From Pleurotus djamor (lineage: Eukaryota; Basidiomycota; Agaricomycetes; Agaricales; Pleurotaceae), in assembly GCA_029747585.1 (NCBI GenBank), contig JAPEVF010000007.1, positions 1-64,000 on the forward strand: a DNA stretch of 64,000 nt, given 5' to 3'. Position 1 is the stretch's first letter, and each line of letters begins with the position of its first letter. Of the stretch, positions 23,294 through 35,471 are shown in pieces. The notes under the pieces are model-generated. The model saw nothing but the letters and a program-made list of their open reading frames with translations. It did no database searches and had not been told where the DNA came from. The position numbers and the translations under genes were made by a program.

Positions 23294-26200
23294 TGAACTC
23301 TAGCAGTAGTCGACGCTGAGATGATCCGAGTAGTTCTGGTAGTGCCCGGGGGGATTCGACGCGTAACCAACGCGTCTTGCGATTTCTGCATTACCTAAAG
23401 GAAATTGAGGAACGTGTATGTGACCCTGAAAATGATCGATGATATATTGACATCCCTGTTTGGAGTCAAAGTGTGTGCGCGAATCCGAGAGCCTCTTTGC
23501 ATGGAAGGTTAACGTTACTCGACGAGGTACGTAGCCTTGGATAGGAAGGTTACCTAACGAGCGAATGGGATGGGGAGCTGAACATCGAGAGAAAGGGGAT
23601 CATCGATCAGGGGGCAAGAAGGTGAAGCGTGGGATACTAAGTCCTAATGCGTCGAAGAGTCAAAAAGGCTTTCGATCAAATTTTATTCTCCTCGCAGTCA
23701 TATCCTCCCAGCGCGACTTACCAATGCCTTCAATTTCAAATCATACAGAGCCTGTAAAAGAGGCATCTACGGCACCATGAAACCATCTTGGTGTCGTCCG
23801 GTTGTTTCCCGTGCAGTCGATGTATGCTCAAGTTTTCTCCGTCGTTTTTTNGTTGTTATGCTCATCATGTTTCGTTTGTTCCAGCCATTTTCTCGATACC
23901 CAAAGCTAGCGAAACCTAGCGGAGCACCGCTCCTACACACTGGTCGATGTCTATCATCGTCTACTGTGCAAAAGGAAAGCCAGACTTTGCGCGAACGAAA
24001 CCTTCTAGAGGTTCTCGGAGTTGATGGTGATGGGGCGTATATGCTGCTCGGCTGACGGACCATGGATCAAGTGAGTATCCACGTTCGATTTGTCGTCTCT
24101 TTCACTCGCTAATGTTTCCTCTCATTTGAAGGCCAATCTGCTCTCCGGGATCTCAACTGAACGATTTGTCGCGCCAACGCGGGTCGTAATCTCTGCAAGT
24201 GTCGTTTTTGTCCTTCGCTTGCCATGGATGGTGCCGTGGGTTCAGGACTAGCAGGATGGTGAGGAGGAGCCGACGATGAAACATCTCATCTAGGTCTATC
24301 GTAGGAATCCTATACGGAGATCGAGGAATATGGGTGGAGCTTCGACCAACACCTACCACCACTACCTTGTTCTGTCTCTCAAGATATTGCGAATTCTACG
24401 ACCGCACGTCGTTTTACTCTTCCACCGCTCCGACTCCGTGCTTCCCTTTGAACCAAACACAGCTCAGACGCCACCCTCCAATCGTTTATCTACCGAACCG
24501 CGTCGCCGCTGCTCTCTATGCGCACACACTTCTACAGATGGAGTAGGATATCGGATGTGGAGGCTAGAGGATGCTGCTTTGGGGGTTCGAGTGGAGCGGT
24601 GACGATGAAGGTTGAACCAACGAAGAATTCCTCAAGAGTCAAATCCGCGACCGACGTCTGAAGCACGCATGCTGCCGTCTGTCGATGCACCCCATCATTT
24701 CGGGTTTCCCTCGTCGCCATATCTCCCGTTCCATCCCTCTCGATAGGCTGTTGGGATGCTCCTATGCGTGAACTCGTCAACACGTACCAGTACCTGGGCG
24801 GAGGGAGCCCGTCGACAATGACGACATCACACGCTCATCTCCAACTTCCATCCCCTCGCACCCCACTTCCGTGTGCGCTATTCCGTCCCTTTCCTCAGCG
24901 ACATCCCAGACCTCAGATTAGATGTCTCGACGCATACAACATCACACACGGCTGTCAGAGTCTGTCAGAGGAGTTTTAACGTCACGGGAGGTGGGTTTGG
25001 ATACGATGATGCTGACATTCGTGGTCGTGGTTGTGGGTAGAGATGTTCGGATGCGATCTTTGAAGCTGTAGCTGTGTTGATACAAGGACAAAGGGATGGG
25101 TTGACGAAGAGCATGAAGCCGATGTCGCCGAGGTTTGGAAGGAAGGTTGATTTGTGCTGTTGGTTCCCCCATCCTTCCCTCAAACTCCAAGCTCCGTGCT
25201 CGCTGCGCCGATGGGATCAACGAAACGGCCACAAGACAGAGCACATGAAAGGATTTATACCAAGTAAGCATTGGTTTTCGCTCCCCCCTCGTCTTTCATA
25301 CCCATCTTACATCCCGGCTTTTTGTAGGCTACTAAAGGCCTTCTCCGTCGCCCGCCCCCGTCTGGTCAATGGCACCTTGGGCTTCAGCTGCTGTTACCTA
25401 TGTCGTTTCGTCGCTGCTGTGGCAATTACGGGTGCAGTTGCAGATCCTTTTGTCGGCGGTGCTACTGGACAGAAGATAGACCTTGCTCTTACCGATAATA
25501 GCTCCGTCAAACTCTCGATCAATGAGTCCTGACCGGCGACCAATAGCCTCGCGCAGCGTTTTCGCTAGGATGGACGAAAAGAGAGAGATTATATTCAAAC
25601 TTGCCGTGGCGACAAGGAAGAAGAAGAAACTCAGCCACGGTTCCCGCTGTAGGATGGGAAGAGGTGATGAACATGGGGGCGTGGATTGGATGCGGTAGAG
25701 TGCTGGGTTTGGATGGGCGGACGAAGAAGAACACATCAAGAACCCCAACTCCCTGATTTACACGCAAATTGGCAGCAGCTTCTCGACCTCTCGTTGCTGC
25801 GGTCCGATCTCCGGTCGCCAGTAGCCACGCTGCGACTCCAGCCAATGTCCTCGGGTCCCAGCTCTGCCAACGCCGCCACGACTTGAAGATGTTATTCTCG
25901 CCGCCGAGAGGATCTTCGTGCATTGGGTTCAGTGGTTGGGTACGACTGGGGAAGGGACTGGAGATAGGATCCGTCGACCAACCTTTCGTATCCCATGCCG
26001 CCGCTTTGACCGCATCGTGGATACTCTTCAGTATCGCCAATGTCTCCTCCCCTCACGTTCTCGATGCAGAGCGCTTTGAATACGGCGGGCATCAACTTCG
26101 AGACGAAGACGAGGAATGCGACCGTAACCGGTCGTTACCCCTCCCTCCCTGCCATTTCAGTCGACATGGGATATGACCACACCTGGTGCTGCTCGCACTT

Positions 26201-29200
26201 GCGCTGCCTTAGCTGGTTCGAGTTATACGCTCGAGGCCGGAGGTGGTCAACGTCGGATACCAATGCGGAATCGACATCATCTACTCAACCACACCGCACG
26301 AACACCCTTCTTCTAGACACCTCCACCGTCGTAGACTTGCAAAAGACTCTGCCAGTTGTCGTCGGCGCCGAGCAGGAAGCGGAATATCGTGCCTGAGGTT
26401 CGCCTGGATTGATGGGATCGGGGGGGAAAGTCGTAGAAGAGGTTCGGGGTGGTGGGTATGGTTTAGGTCCGGCATGGTGTGGGATGGGATAGGATAGGAT
26501 TGGGTGGGTTGTTGGAAGACGAAGAACATGCACATCACTGTCTCTGGGTGCCCATTCGCTGTGGCTAGCCGCCGTTCTTCCCTTCCAAGTCCTGATTCAC
26601 GGTATCAAAACTCCGACGGCCACTACCCATCGCTCTGGTGTCCACGCTACGCAAAAGCCACACCTATGTATAGAGGCTCGAGGTTATAGTCGTTGGGCAT
26701 CATGGTCGGGTAAAGCTGGGTATGGGACTGTATCCCAGACCGCTGTCTTCGGCTTCTGGTGGACGTCTGTCATCCCCAAACGTCCTCGATGAATCAACGT
26801 TCGAATACGGCGGCTTAAAAATGAACAAGAACACGACCATAAGCTGCCGTCACGTCCGTCCCCTACCCTTTCACGCATAGCGCTCCTCTTCGCACACATG
26901 AGCCATAGTCTATGGTAGCACTAGGTCGCTCATACCGCGTATTGGTACCATACCTACACCTACCCGCCGCCGACACATAGCGCTCCTCTTTCCACACATG
27001 AGCCATCGTCTATGGTACCACTAGGTCGCTTATACTGCTTACGGGTACCATATCTACCTACACCTACCGCATCGCCGTCGACTTCCTTTCCTCATCACCA
27101 CTTCGAACCATCTCCTTGAGTTTGCCGATGCGTTTTTGTCGAAGTTATTGTTGGTCATAATCGCGAGTGACTTCTTGGTCGAAGAATCTTCGAAATTCGC
27201 AACCCATAGCTGCTATAGAGTCACGTCGTCGTAGGAGCGGATGGATGAACGCTACCGCTGGTACCTACATGCTGTCTTCAGGGTTCGATGTCCAAGGTCT
27301 CAACGTCAATGAGATAGGTCACCTTGACCTCAACACTTATCATTTGGATTGACGAAGAGCTATTCATCGATCAGACCTTCGGTCCACCCAAGACATCCCC
27401 CCTTCATACCCAGCTTCTGAATCATCGGGACAAATGAAGGCTGGGGTTCACTGGGGATGACATGACCTCTGGAGATGGATGGGTAGACGAGGAAGCACCG
27501 ATGACTGGCGCAATTGCAGGTGCTGGTTAAGGCTAGGGTGGTGGTGAATTTGCGATATCGATGGATCGACGAAGAAGTTTCCGTGAGCTCTGGTCTCATG
27601 ACCCCCACCCCCGACCGCAGTCTGCCAGCCCATGGCACGAAGTCGATACTTGCTCGTGGTATGGAATGGAATCGTGGTGGCGGATCGACGAGGAAGACGA
27701 AGACCATGGGATTCATGGACCATGTGCCTGCTTTGCGGTTCGACGTCGAATTCTACGCACAGTCGCTTCTCCGGTCCTTCATACACCTGCGCCCATCTGC
27801 TCTCCTGGCCGCTTCTATGAGAGTGTTCTGCCCTGCTAGGATCTGGTCGTGATGATGTCAAGAACCCCCGCGCGGAATGCCTCTCCTGACCAGATACTCT
27901 CGCGTTCGCCCCACTCATCCTCAACAATCGTTGTGGAGTCTGAAGTGATCTTGCCACGCTACGATGGTGCTGTCCTCGAATCCTCGAGCTTCGGTGGTTC
28001 GGTTGTGATACCAATCCCCAAGTTGGTGCTGATAGCGTCCCAGGGAACGATTCGCCTCATGATGGAAGTTCCTTGCCCTGTCGTTGTCCGTGCCCCACGT
28101 ATCTATAGCTTGCTTATATCGTCCTTTTCGCATCATGAACGTTCTACCCCATCATTCACCTGTTGTGTGCTCGTCGTTTACCATGTCGTCCCCATGCCGT
28201 CCCACTTGTTACAAGTTTGTTGGCTAGCTTTTATCCTTTTTCCGTCCAGAGTACGTACTTTTCATTGGGACATTGCGGACATTATTTGACTTGGTTCCTA
28301 TAGTATTTCGATTCCCACAGCCCAGCTTTTCACCCACCATACGTCGGTCATCGTTTGTCGCCGTGTACAAATCTATGTGTTTCCCAATAGAATGCTCTTG
28401 CTCGTACCTCATGCGTTCGTCGCTCGAGAGTATTCACCTTCGGAAAGCTTGGGCTTGGGCCCGTCTGAACACCTCTCAATGCGAAGTGCATTCTTTGCTT
28501 TGCCTTCGAGCTTCAAGTCCAGGATGCTGTTAATCCCACCGATTCCAGCCGAGAACATGAGAATCAAAACTGTCAGTTCCATCTCCGTCACCCTTCTACA
28601 TCTGCTGATCAAAACTTTTCCAGGACCCGAATTTCTTTCCGTTGAACAGCAATCAACTTTCTCAGGCGCTTTCGACGTTGGTCCATGCGATGCTTTCCAC
28701 ACAACCTTTTTCACCGGGTTGTCTTCGCTCGGCCATCGGTGGTGGACGTTGAAGAATCCATGTACGAGCTATCCATTCAACCATTATTCTTGTCGATTGT
28801 CGATCCTAGCCATTTACACTCATCGCAAAACCTTCTCAGCACGCTTCCTGAGAAGTCAGATGGACAGCAGTGTATGGTGCTCAGGCACCAAGGCGAAAGC
28901 ACCCCCATAGAAGGGGAAGTTGCGGCGGCTCCGGTGGATACCTTGTTATCCTAGAGCTTACGGGAGCTATTCCCAGCCGGACCTAGATATCCGGTGAACA
29001 GCGGTATTAACAATGCGCGGAAGCTGACTAGCAGGGATGCTCCGAATTCTAATTCAAGAGAGGGATGACTTAGTCGATAATGTGCGTGTAGCCTACCTTT
29101 TGGACCCGTCTTCATTACTCGTTGACGGAGAAGTTAAAGAGCATCCATAACGATCTGGTAATCAGACCTCTGTTTAGTCTCCGGGTGCCACTTATCGCCG

Positions 29201-29569
29201 GAGCTGAGCATTATGGAGGTGGCTGAAACTTCGATGAGTCTCTGGTTTAACCGCTATGAACGCGGAGCCGTCGACAACATCCACCAGCTCATGACAAGTT
29301 AAGGAAAGAGCCAAGGCTCTTGAACGCAAGGTAAGCATACTATCCTCTTCATTATACCTCGGACAATGATATTTGCTCCCCGACACTGTCAAGAACCCAA
29401 AAGCTTGCGCAACAACTCTCGACACAGATACTCCGCCAAGTATTGAACTCACGTACGAAGATGAACCTTGTGGGACCCAACAACCCGTATGCTACCTTCA
29501 TGGCCACGTCCATAAAAGCTATGTGAACGACCCCATCTCATTAGTAACCCAAAGACACACCTCGGTTTG
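23294..29569. other. 6.3 kb without a secure gene
   Basis: Short coding-like stretches occur in different frames but none forms a gene with consistent splice sites. Two stretches look like diverged copies of one coding segment on the plus strand: around 25,940-26,100 (..VRLGKGLE.. SPHVLDAERFEYGG) and around 26,705-26,820 (..VKLGMGLY.. SPNVLDESTFEYGG). This suggests a duplicated and decayed gene. On the minus strand 25,519-26,040 is open but matches nothing I know. An N lies at 23851 after six T. Confidence 0.35.
26872..27085 (+). repeat. Two-copy tandem repeat of about 103 bp
   Basis: Each copy begins CATAGCGCTCCTCTT, continues CACACATGAGCCATnGTCTATGGTA and CACTAGGTCGCT, and ends with ACCATA..CTACACCTACC. 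The copies differ at a few positions and lie head to tail. Confidence 0.75.
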
Positions 29570-31608
29570 ATGCTTACTTCCCTCCTCCTATTATTCCTCT
29601 TCGTGGTTGTTGCTGATACAATCCGTCGACGTCAACTTAGACGCGAACTACCACTACCACCTGGGCCGTCACGTTTGCCCTTTGTCGGAAACCTTTTCAG
29701 CATCCCAAAGACGCATCAATGGCTTCAGTATGAGAAGTGGGCAGCGGAATTCAGCAAGTGGAACCGTTACCAATCTCTCAGTGAATTCCTCACTAACTCC
29801 TGATCCTAGACTCGGACATCCTGTATACTGAGGTCTGCGGAACGCCGAACATCATTCTGAACACGTTTGAAGCCGCCAACGACCTCCTCAATCGCCGCTC
29901 GGCTATATATTCGGATAGGTTTGTTCGCTACAATTTGTTGCGCGGTGAACTGACCTCAGGGAAATTCCCATATAGACCAAGACTTAGGATGATGGAAATG
30001 TGAGTCTAAGAGAGCCTATGTTCTATTTCTTCCTCTTCTAACCGACCATCTGTAGGATGGGTCAAAACTTCAATTTCGGCGTTCTCCCATACGGCGATGA
30101 GTGGCGGGCTCGTCGACGCATCTTCTGGCAAGAGTACATGCCCGCGAATGCTCCGCTTCGAGAGCCCATTCAATCTAAGCACACGAAGAACCTTCTCCGT
30201 TTGTTGTTGCGCGACCCAGACAGCTTTCTCGGACATATTCGCTAGTACGTCCATTCCCACTTGCATCCGTCCAGGATATTTTCATGGACGGCTTCTGTGC
30301 AGCTCCCTCGGCTCTTCGATCATGGAAATGTCATACGGGATTACACCTTTGCCCAAGAATGATCCCTTCATTGCTCTCGGTGACAAGGTCACCCATTTCT
30401 TGAAGGACGCGCCCATCTTCGGGGCCTTTCTCATCGATCTCATGCCTGCTATTCAACATCTTCCTTCGTGGTTCCCCGGCGCCGCCTTCAAGGAAGCAGC
30501 CCACGCATCCTACCTGGCCGTTCAATAACTGCTCAATGTGCCTTACAATCAAGTTCTGAAGTCAATCGTGAGATTTGACTATGAGTTTTACGCTCCTCGC
30601 TTTCCACTGATAGAAATGGAATAGGACGATGAAACCGCGTCTCCCTGCTTTGCTACACGCGCTGTTACACGGCTGAGAGGACTTGGTATGACGGCTGATG
30701 ATGAAGCTGCGCTGAAGGACGCTATCGCGACTGGGTACGAAGGTTAGCTCCGATGTAATATCCGTTGACTTGCTTCTGCTTAAAGCTCCGACTCAGGTGG
30801 AATTGAAACGACGCCTTCCGCCCTCGCATCCTTTTTCGCTGGTATGCTATGTTACCCAGAAGTCCAGATACGAGCGCAGGAGGAACTCGACGCCGTTCTT
30901 GACCGCTTACCTGAGCTAACTGACTCACCAAGTCTTCCGTACATTCACGCCGTGATGCTGGAGGTTCTGAGGTACGCTAAGACCCCGTTTCCCGTTGCAT
31001 TCTTCTGGCTTAAGTCACGTCCTCAACGCGTTCGTAGGTGGCAGGTAGTCATTCCTCTTGGTTAGTTTGCATGGACCATCACACATACATGGTACTGAGA
31101 TGTATCACACATACTACTTACTCTAGGTGTGTCGCACGCTATCATGTCTAACGATGAGTACCGTGGCTTTCGCATACCTGCGAACTGCGCGGTAACTGTC
31201 AATCTGTGGTACGTTGAACATTACATGCACGCAGACTACATCAACCCCATTGTCCTTGATTTGTCTAGGGCGATTCTTAACGATCCCGTTCGATTCCCCG
31301 ACCCTCGGGAGTTTCGTCCCGAACGCTTTCTCCAGAACGACCACCACGCAGAGGAAGCCAGTCCACGACTCGAGGATATTGTCATGGCTTGCTTCGGTTT
31401 CGGTCGAAGGTACGTAATCGGTTCACACGAATTCTCAGACGTGAGCACTGAGATCGACCAGGATATGCCCAGGTCGTTCCCTGGCGCTGGACTCGCTATG
31501 GTTGGTGATCGCATCCGTTCTGTACACGTTCGATATCACGAAGCCAGACGGAGTGACTGTAGCCCCAGAAATCGAATACGAGCCGCTGTTCATCCGGTAA
31601 TGCTTTGA
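29570..31608 (+). pseudogene. Cytochrome P450 pseudogene
   Basis: The N-terminal membrane anchor (LLLLFLFVVVADTI) and proline hinge (LPLPPGPSRLPFVGNL) are clear. They are followed by YGDEWRARRRIF, the I-helix motif GIETT, the K-helix ExxR (EVLR), FRPERF and the start of the heme loop FGFGRR. After a small intron the loop continues SFPGAGLA, so the Cys that ligates heme in all active P450s is replaced by Phe. Several exons end in stops, for example after SYLAVQ near 30525 (TAA), and the first junction lacks a proper donor. It is a multi-exon fungal monooxygenase gene, now dead. The subfamily cannot be told by eye. Confidence 0.88.
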
Positions 31609-31998
31609 TTTGACATCCTTTCGCTTCCGTCGCGCTGACGGAATCAATCACCAGAAAAGTATTACCTTTCCAATGCTCTATCTCCCCTCGATCCGAAAAG
31701 GCACGCCGACTAGTTCAAGATTCTGACCTCTTGTCATTATAAGTTTCGTTGAATTTTTGATTCATTCCATCCTACTTAGCGCTTGTCGATGATAATGAAC
31801 ATGAAACTTATGCAGCTACTGTCCACCATGCTACGCGTCAAGTATTCATCACTGAAGCCACGGATGGAATATTTTGTTGCCGCAGCCCCAGCTAGACGAG
31901 CCCCGACGGTAGACTACAATTTTTCGTACTTGATGCCTCTTCCTGAGCTCCTTCCAGATATCCCCAGCCAGGTTCTTGTCCACACGTTGAAGTAATGC
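31609..31998. other. Intergenic
   Basis: Two overlapping short ORFs on opposite strands (around 31,783-31,995 and 31,849-32,142) are weakly coding-like, but neither has supporting features. Confidence 0.3.
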
Positions 31999-32004
31999 CC
32001 TGAT

Positions 32005-32026
32005 CGTGTGAATGACTTCTCTCACG
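32005..32026 (+). promoter_or_regulatory. 22-bp palindromic promoter block, copy A
   Basis: CGTGTGAA-TGACTT-CTCTCACG, preceded by TGAT. It lies 75 bp before the ATG of the first F-box-like gene and matches the blocks before the five paralogues. Confidence 0.65.
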
Positions 32027-32101
32027 ACAGCAAACTGTTGACACGGAAAAAATTCTTCTACTTGCACTCCCCCATCCTTCGCCGCTCTGGAAGTTTTGAA
32101 A

Positions 32102-33435
32102 CATGAAAGTACCGGCCATGCCCAAGACTCAGAGTATGTCATCCTCTCACTTAAGTCCCGTACTTACTCGTCCCCAGTAGCGGTTGGAGTATCTCAGCGC
32201 GCATCGCCATTGTCCGCAGAGCTTCCACTTGAACTCTGGACGATGATCATTGAAGAGCTCCAGCGTTCGCTGAAGAGAAATGATCTCCTGCCTCTCCTTT
32301 CTGTCTCGCGACAGATGTACAACCTCATCATCCCGTTTTTCTATCAGTCAATCACGCTGGACGGAATGTACATGATGACCGTACCAGAACCAACGACGTA
32401 TGCCAACCCCCATTGCCTAGAGTCCCTTTGTGTTAGCCTGAGGAATCCCTCGCTCTCCCAACACACAACGACCCTCATCGAATGGCTCTGGGGAACCGGC
32501 GAAAGCGTGGACGCCCTCTGTGGTTGTTTACGGGAGCTCAAAAACCTGCAACGACTCTATCTTTTCACCTCAGTCGAGAACAGCCTTAGTTCAGTATACA
32601 CTTCGGTCCCACGATGCGCTCCTCTGACTCATCTATCTGTCAACATTGCTTATCGGTGTGCACCTCTCCATTCCTTGTTGGAGGCGCATTCCTCGACGCT
32701 ACGCTCCCTTCGAGTAGAAGTGCAGGTTCTTGATACGGATCAGAACTTATTTCTTTCTGCGATGCCAAGCTTACATACCTTTGAAGGTCCATCATACTTA
32801 TGGGCAGATATAATCAAGGTGGCGCCAATCAAGCACCTGTCTGTATTCGATATCCTGGATAACGTCGCGGATGCCTTAGAGGATGACCAGGACCTCTTTG
32901 ACAACCTAACCTCGTTGAGGGTTCCTCTCTGCGAACTTGATACTGCAGGTCCCCTGCTTCGGAGTATCAGAGCACTCCATCTGTGTATCAACGAACGCGA
33001 TCCTACTGAGGTGATGGTGTCCCTTCACTACTATCAACCGCATATACCCAGATGAACTTACCCGTGTCTCTATACTCTAGATCAATATCCAACCCCTTAT
33101 GAATATACCATCAAAACACTTGAAATACATGAACTTCTCAAGATCCGAATTTTTGGATGGGTTCAACCATACTGTAGAGACCCTATTCCATCAGCACCCG
33201 TCGCTTGCTGTAATTGAGTTCACCAAGGGAGAATTGGACGCCGAAGGGGAAGTCTACCGCTACCATCGTCTGGATGAGAATCAGCCTGAACAGATCCGTC
33301 GACGTGCAACAGGGTTATTCGAGCCTTGGTTCGAACGCATGGGCGAAGATTTTGGGATACCTTGTCGTAAGAGCGCAGCAGCTTCTTCGCTATTTTGGAC
33401 AACTTTGAACGACTGTTCTAGGAGAGGAAAATTGA
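32102..33435 (+). CDS. F-box-like family protein A (first of tandem array)
   Basis: Exons 32102..32132, 32181..33010, 33081..33366 and 33422..33435 join to 1161 bp, 386 residues. An F-box-like segment (LPLELWTMIIEELQRS.. RNDLLPLLSVSRQMYNLIIPFFYQSI) is followed by leucine-rich-repeat-like stretches (LKNLQRLYLF, APLTHLSV, AHSSTLRSLRV, LPxLHxFEGPS-type) and a C-terminal block starting PSKHLKYMNFSRSEF and ending FEPWFERMGEDF. F-box proteins usually recruit targets to SCF ubiquitin ligases; no function of this family is known to me. All exon phases match paralogue B. The short first exon is supported by its donor, the phase and the conserved promoter block upstream. No damage is seen. Confidence 0.72.
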
Positions 33436-34036
33436 ACAATTATTGTCCTCGTTCTGCGCGTTTCGGTTCCCGCATCGCAAAAAATTGGATCAGGGATCAG
33501 GTAGCAGGCTGTATGCTTGGATGACAAAGCTATGGATGGACGACGTATAGAGTACATGTTGTATCCCCTTTCATGGAGTGTGCAACCAACGTTAGCGTGG
33601 CTACGTGTTGAGTAAAAGTGAAGTCAAAGCGGGCTTTAATCCACCAGCCCCCATCACTGTATGCGAGCGAATCCCTGAGCTAGGTTTATCCCCTTGTGTG
33701 GAGTTTGGCTTTCTCTGCCAGCCTCAATGTCAAAGGATACTTTTACCGACGACGAGATCACCTCAAGTCGCTTCCCTCGCTCCAATGGCAGCTTTATTAA
33801 ACTGAGCCCCTACCAGCACTTCAGTCACCTCGGCTTTTCTGGTTGATCTCTCTACCTAGCGTGACCATGTCAGTGAAATTGTCCGGTGAAACGACTCTGC
33901 AACAATTCTGGATAGGCCAATGCAGCTCCCTCACATAAAGGAAATCCGTCCCAACGACTTCTCAGGCACGTTGGAGGGTACGAAAGGAGGAATGTAAGGG
34001 GTCCTAGGAGCCTCGTCATAGCTCAATCGTTCTGAT

Positions 34037-34058
34037 CGTGCGAACACTTCTTCCCACG
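34037..34058 (+). promoter_or_regulatory. 22-bp palindromic promoter block, copy B
   Basis: CGTGCGAA-CACTTC-TTCCCACG, 64 bp before the ATG at 34123; identical to the block of the inverted paralogue F. A shared GTCCTAGGAG lies about 30-40 bp further upstream in both. Confidence 0.75.
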
Positions 34059-34122
34059 GGTTTCAAGTTCCCACTTTTTCTTCTTTAGGTTATTTGTTTC
34101 GCAAGCTCTGTTTGACGGACAA

Positions 34123-35471
34123 ATGACGGAGACACTTTTGGTACCAATGTCCGCCGCCCTCAAGAGTGAGTACTTGAGTACTCGTTGTCCCTTGTGTGAG
34201 GGATCTAGCTACTCACCAAACATGGCAGCTGGTCAATCTCAGCCCTCGTCGTTGCCCGCTGGAAAACTTCCCTTTGAACTGTGGAAAATGGTCGTCGACG
34301 AGCTCGGCTGTACGTTTCGGCGCAACGAGCTCCTCCCCCTCCTCTGTACTTCACGATTCTTCCACGCTCTCGTGGCTCCCATCTTTTATGAAACGATCGC
34401 CCTGCACGGATATGCACTCATGTCTAGAGCACCAGCACCGGCAACATATGCCAACCGCCGTCACCCAAAACGCCCATGTGTCGGTCTTCACAACCCATCT
34501 CTATCCCAACACACAAGATCCATCTTTGAAATATGCCTCAGCACTGACGAAAACGTAAACGTGGTTTCGGAATGTTTCTCGCACCTCACAAACCTCGAGC
34601 GCCTCTCGCTCTGTTCAGACGAGGATGAATTCACCCTGTTACTCGGGGCCATTCCCTTATCTGCTCCTCTCAGTCACCTATCCATTCTGCCGGAGTATGA
34701 GTGCTCCGCTCTAGGTGCTTTCCTGACAGCACATTCCTCGACGCTCCGTTTTATCAAGATCCAGTGCGGAAACTCTGATAATGTGGTCAAGCTTGCCTTC
34801 CCATCTACACTACCACATCTGCATGTATTCGAAGGACCATCATGCATATGGGAAGAAGTAATCAAGGTGGCCCCGATAAAGCATCTTGCCACAAACGATA
34901 CCCTAGAAACCATAGATGTCGCGCTGGCGTATGACCTCTTTGACAACTTGACTTCATTCATGTTCGGCCTCTACCAAATCGATGTCATGAGTCCTCTGCT
35001 TCGGAATATCTCAGCACTCCATATATCCATTGATGAAGATGATGGTCCTGAGGTAGCAACGTTCATCATCATCGCGCCTCACCAATACTAACGCAAACCG
35101 TCCGAATCCAGCAACAGATTAATATTCAATCCCTCATGAACATACCGTCGGAGCGTCTACGCTACATTCTCTTCTCCAGGGATAAGTTTATGGAAAATTT
35201 TGATAGCGTTGTTGATGCCCTATTCCGCCGCTATCCGTCACTCGGTGTCATTGAGTTCAGTGGAGGAGAATCATACGCTGAGTGCCAAGTCTACCGATAC
35301 AGGCGTATCATTCACGGACGTAGGCCCGCCCCATTCTGGCGACGTGCGCCAGGGGCATTTGAGCCATGGTTCGAGCGTATCGGAAAAGAGTTTTGGATAT
35401 TTTGTGGTAAGGCTCTTGCGCCTGTCGGACAATCTTGTATGTTTACACATTTTGTTACAGGGGAGCAATGA
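34123..35471 (+). CDS. F-box-like family protein B
   Basis: Exons 34123..34165, 34229..35052, 35118..35406 and 35461..35471 (1167 bp, 388 residues), all phases consistent. F-box-like LPFELWKMVVDELGC..RNELLPLLCTSRFFHALVAPIFYETI, then leucine-rich stretches (LTNLERLSLC, APLSHLSIL, AHSSTLRFIKI, LPHLHVFEGPSCIWEEVIKVAPIKHL, LLRNISALHI) and the C-terminal block MNIPSERLRYILFSR..FEPWFERIGKEFW, ending CGEQ. It is closest to the inverted copy F by eye, including the promoter and third-exon length (289 bp). The frame is intact. Confidence 0.75.

Noticed and set aside
25519..26040. 173-residue minus-strand frame
   Set aside because: Coding-like in parts (SWDPRTLAGVAAWLLATGDRTAATR) but overlaps a competing plus-strand frame and no splice model connects it.
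31849..32142. Helical 97-residue minus-strand frame upstream of F-box gene A
   Set aside because: It overlaps the promoter block and the first exon of gene A, which are better supported.
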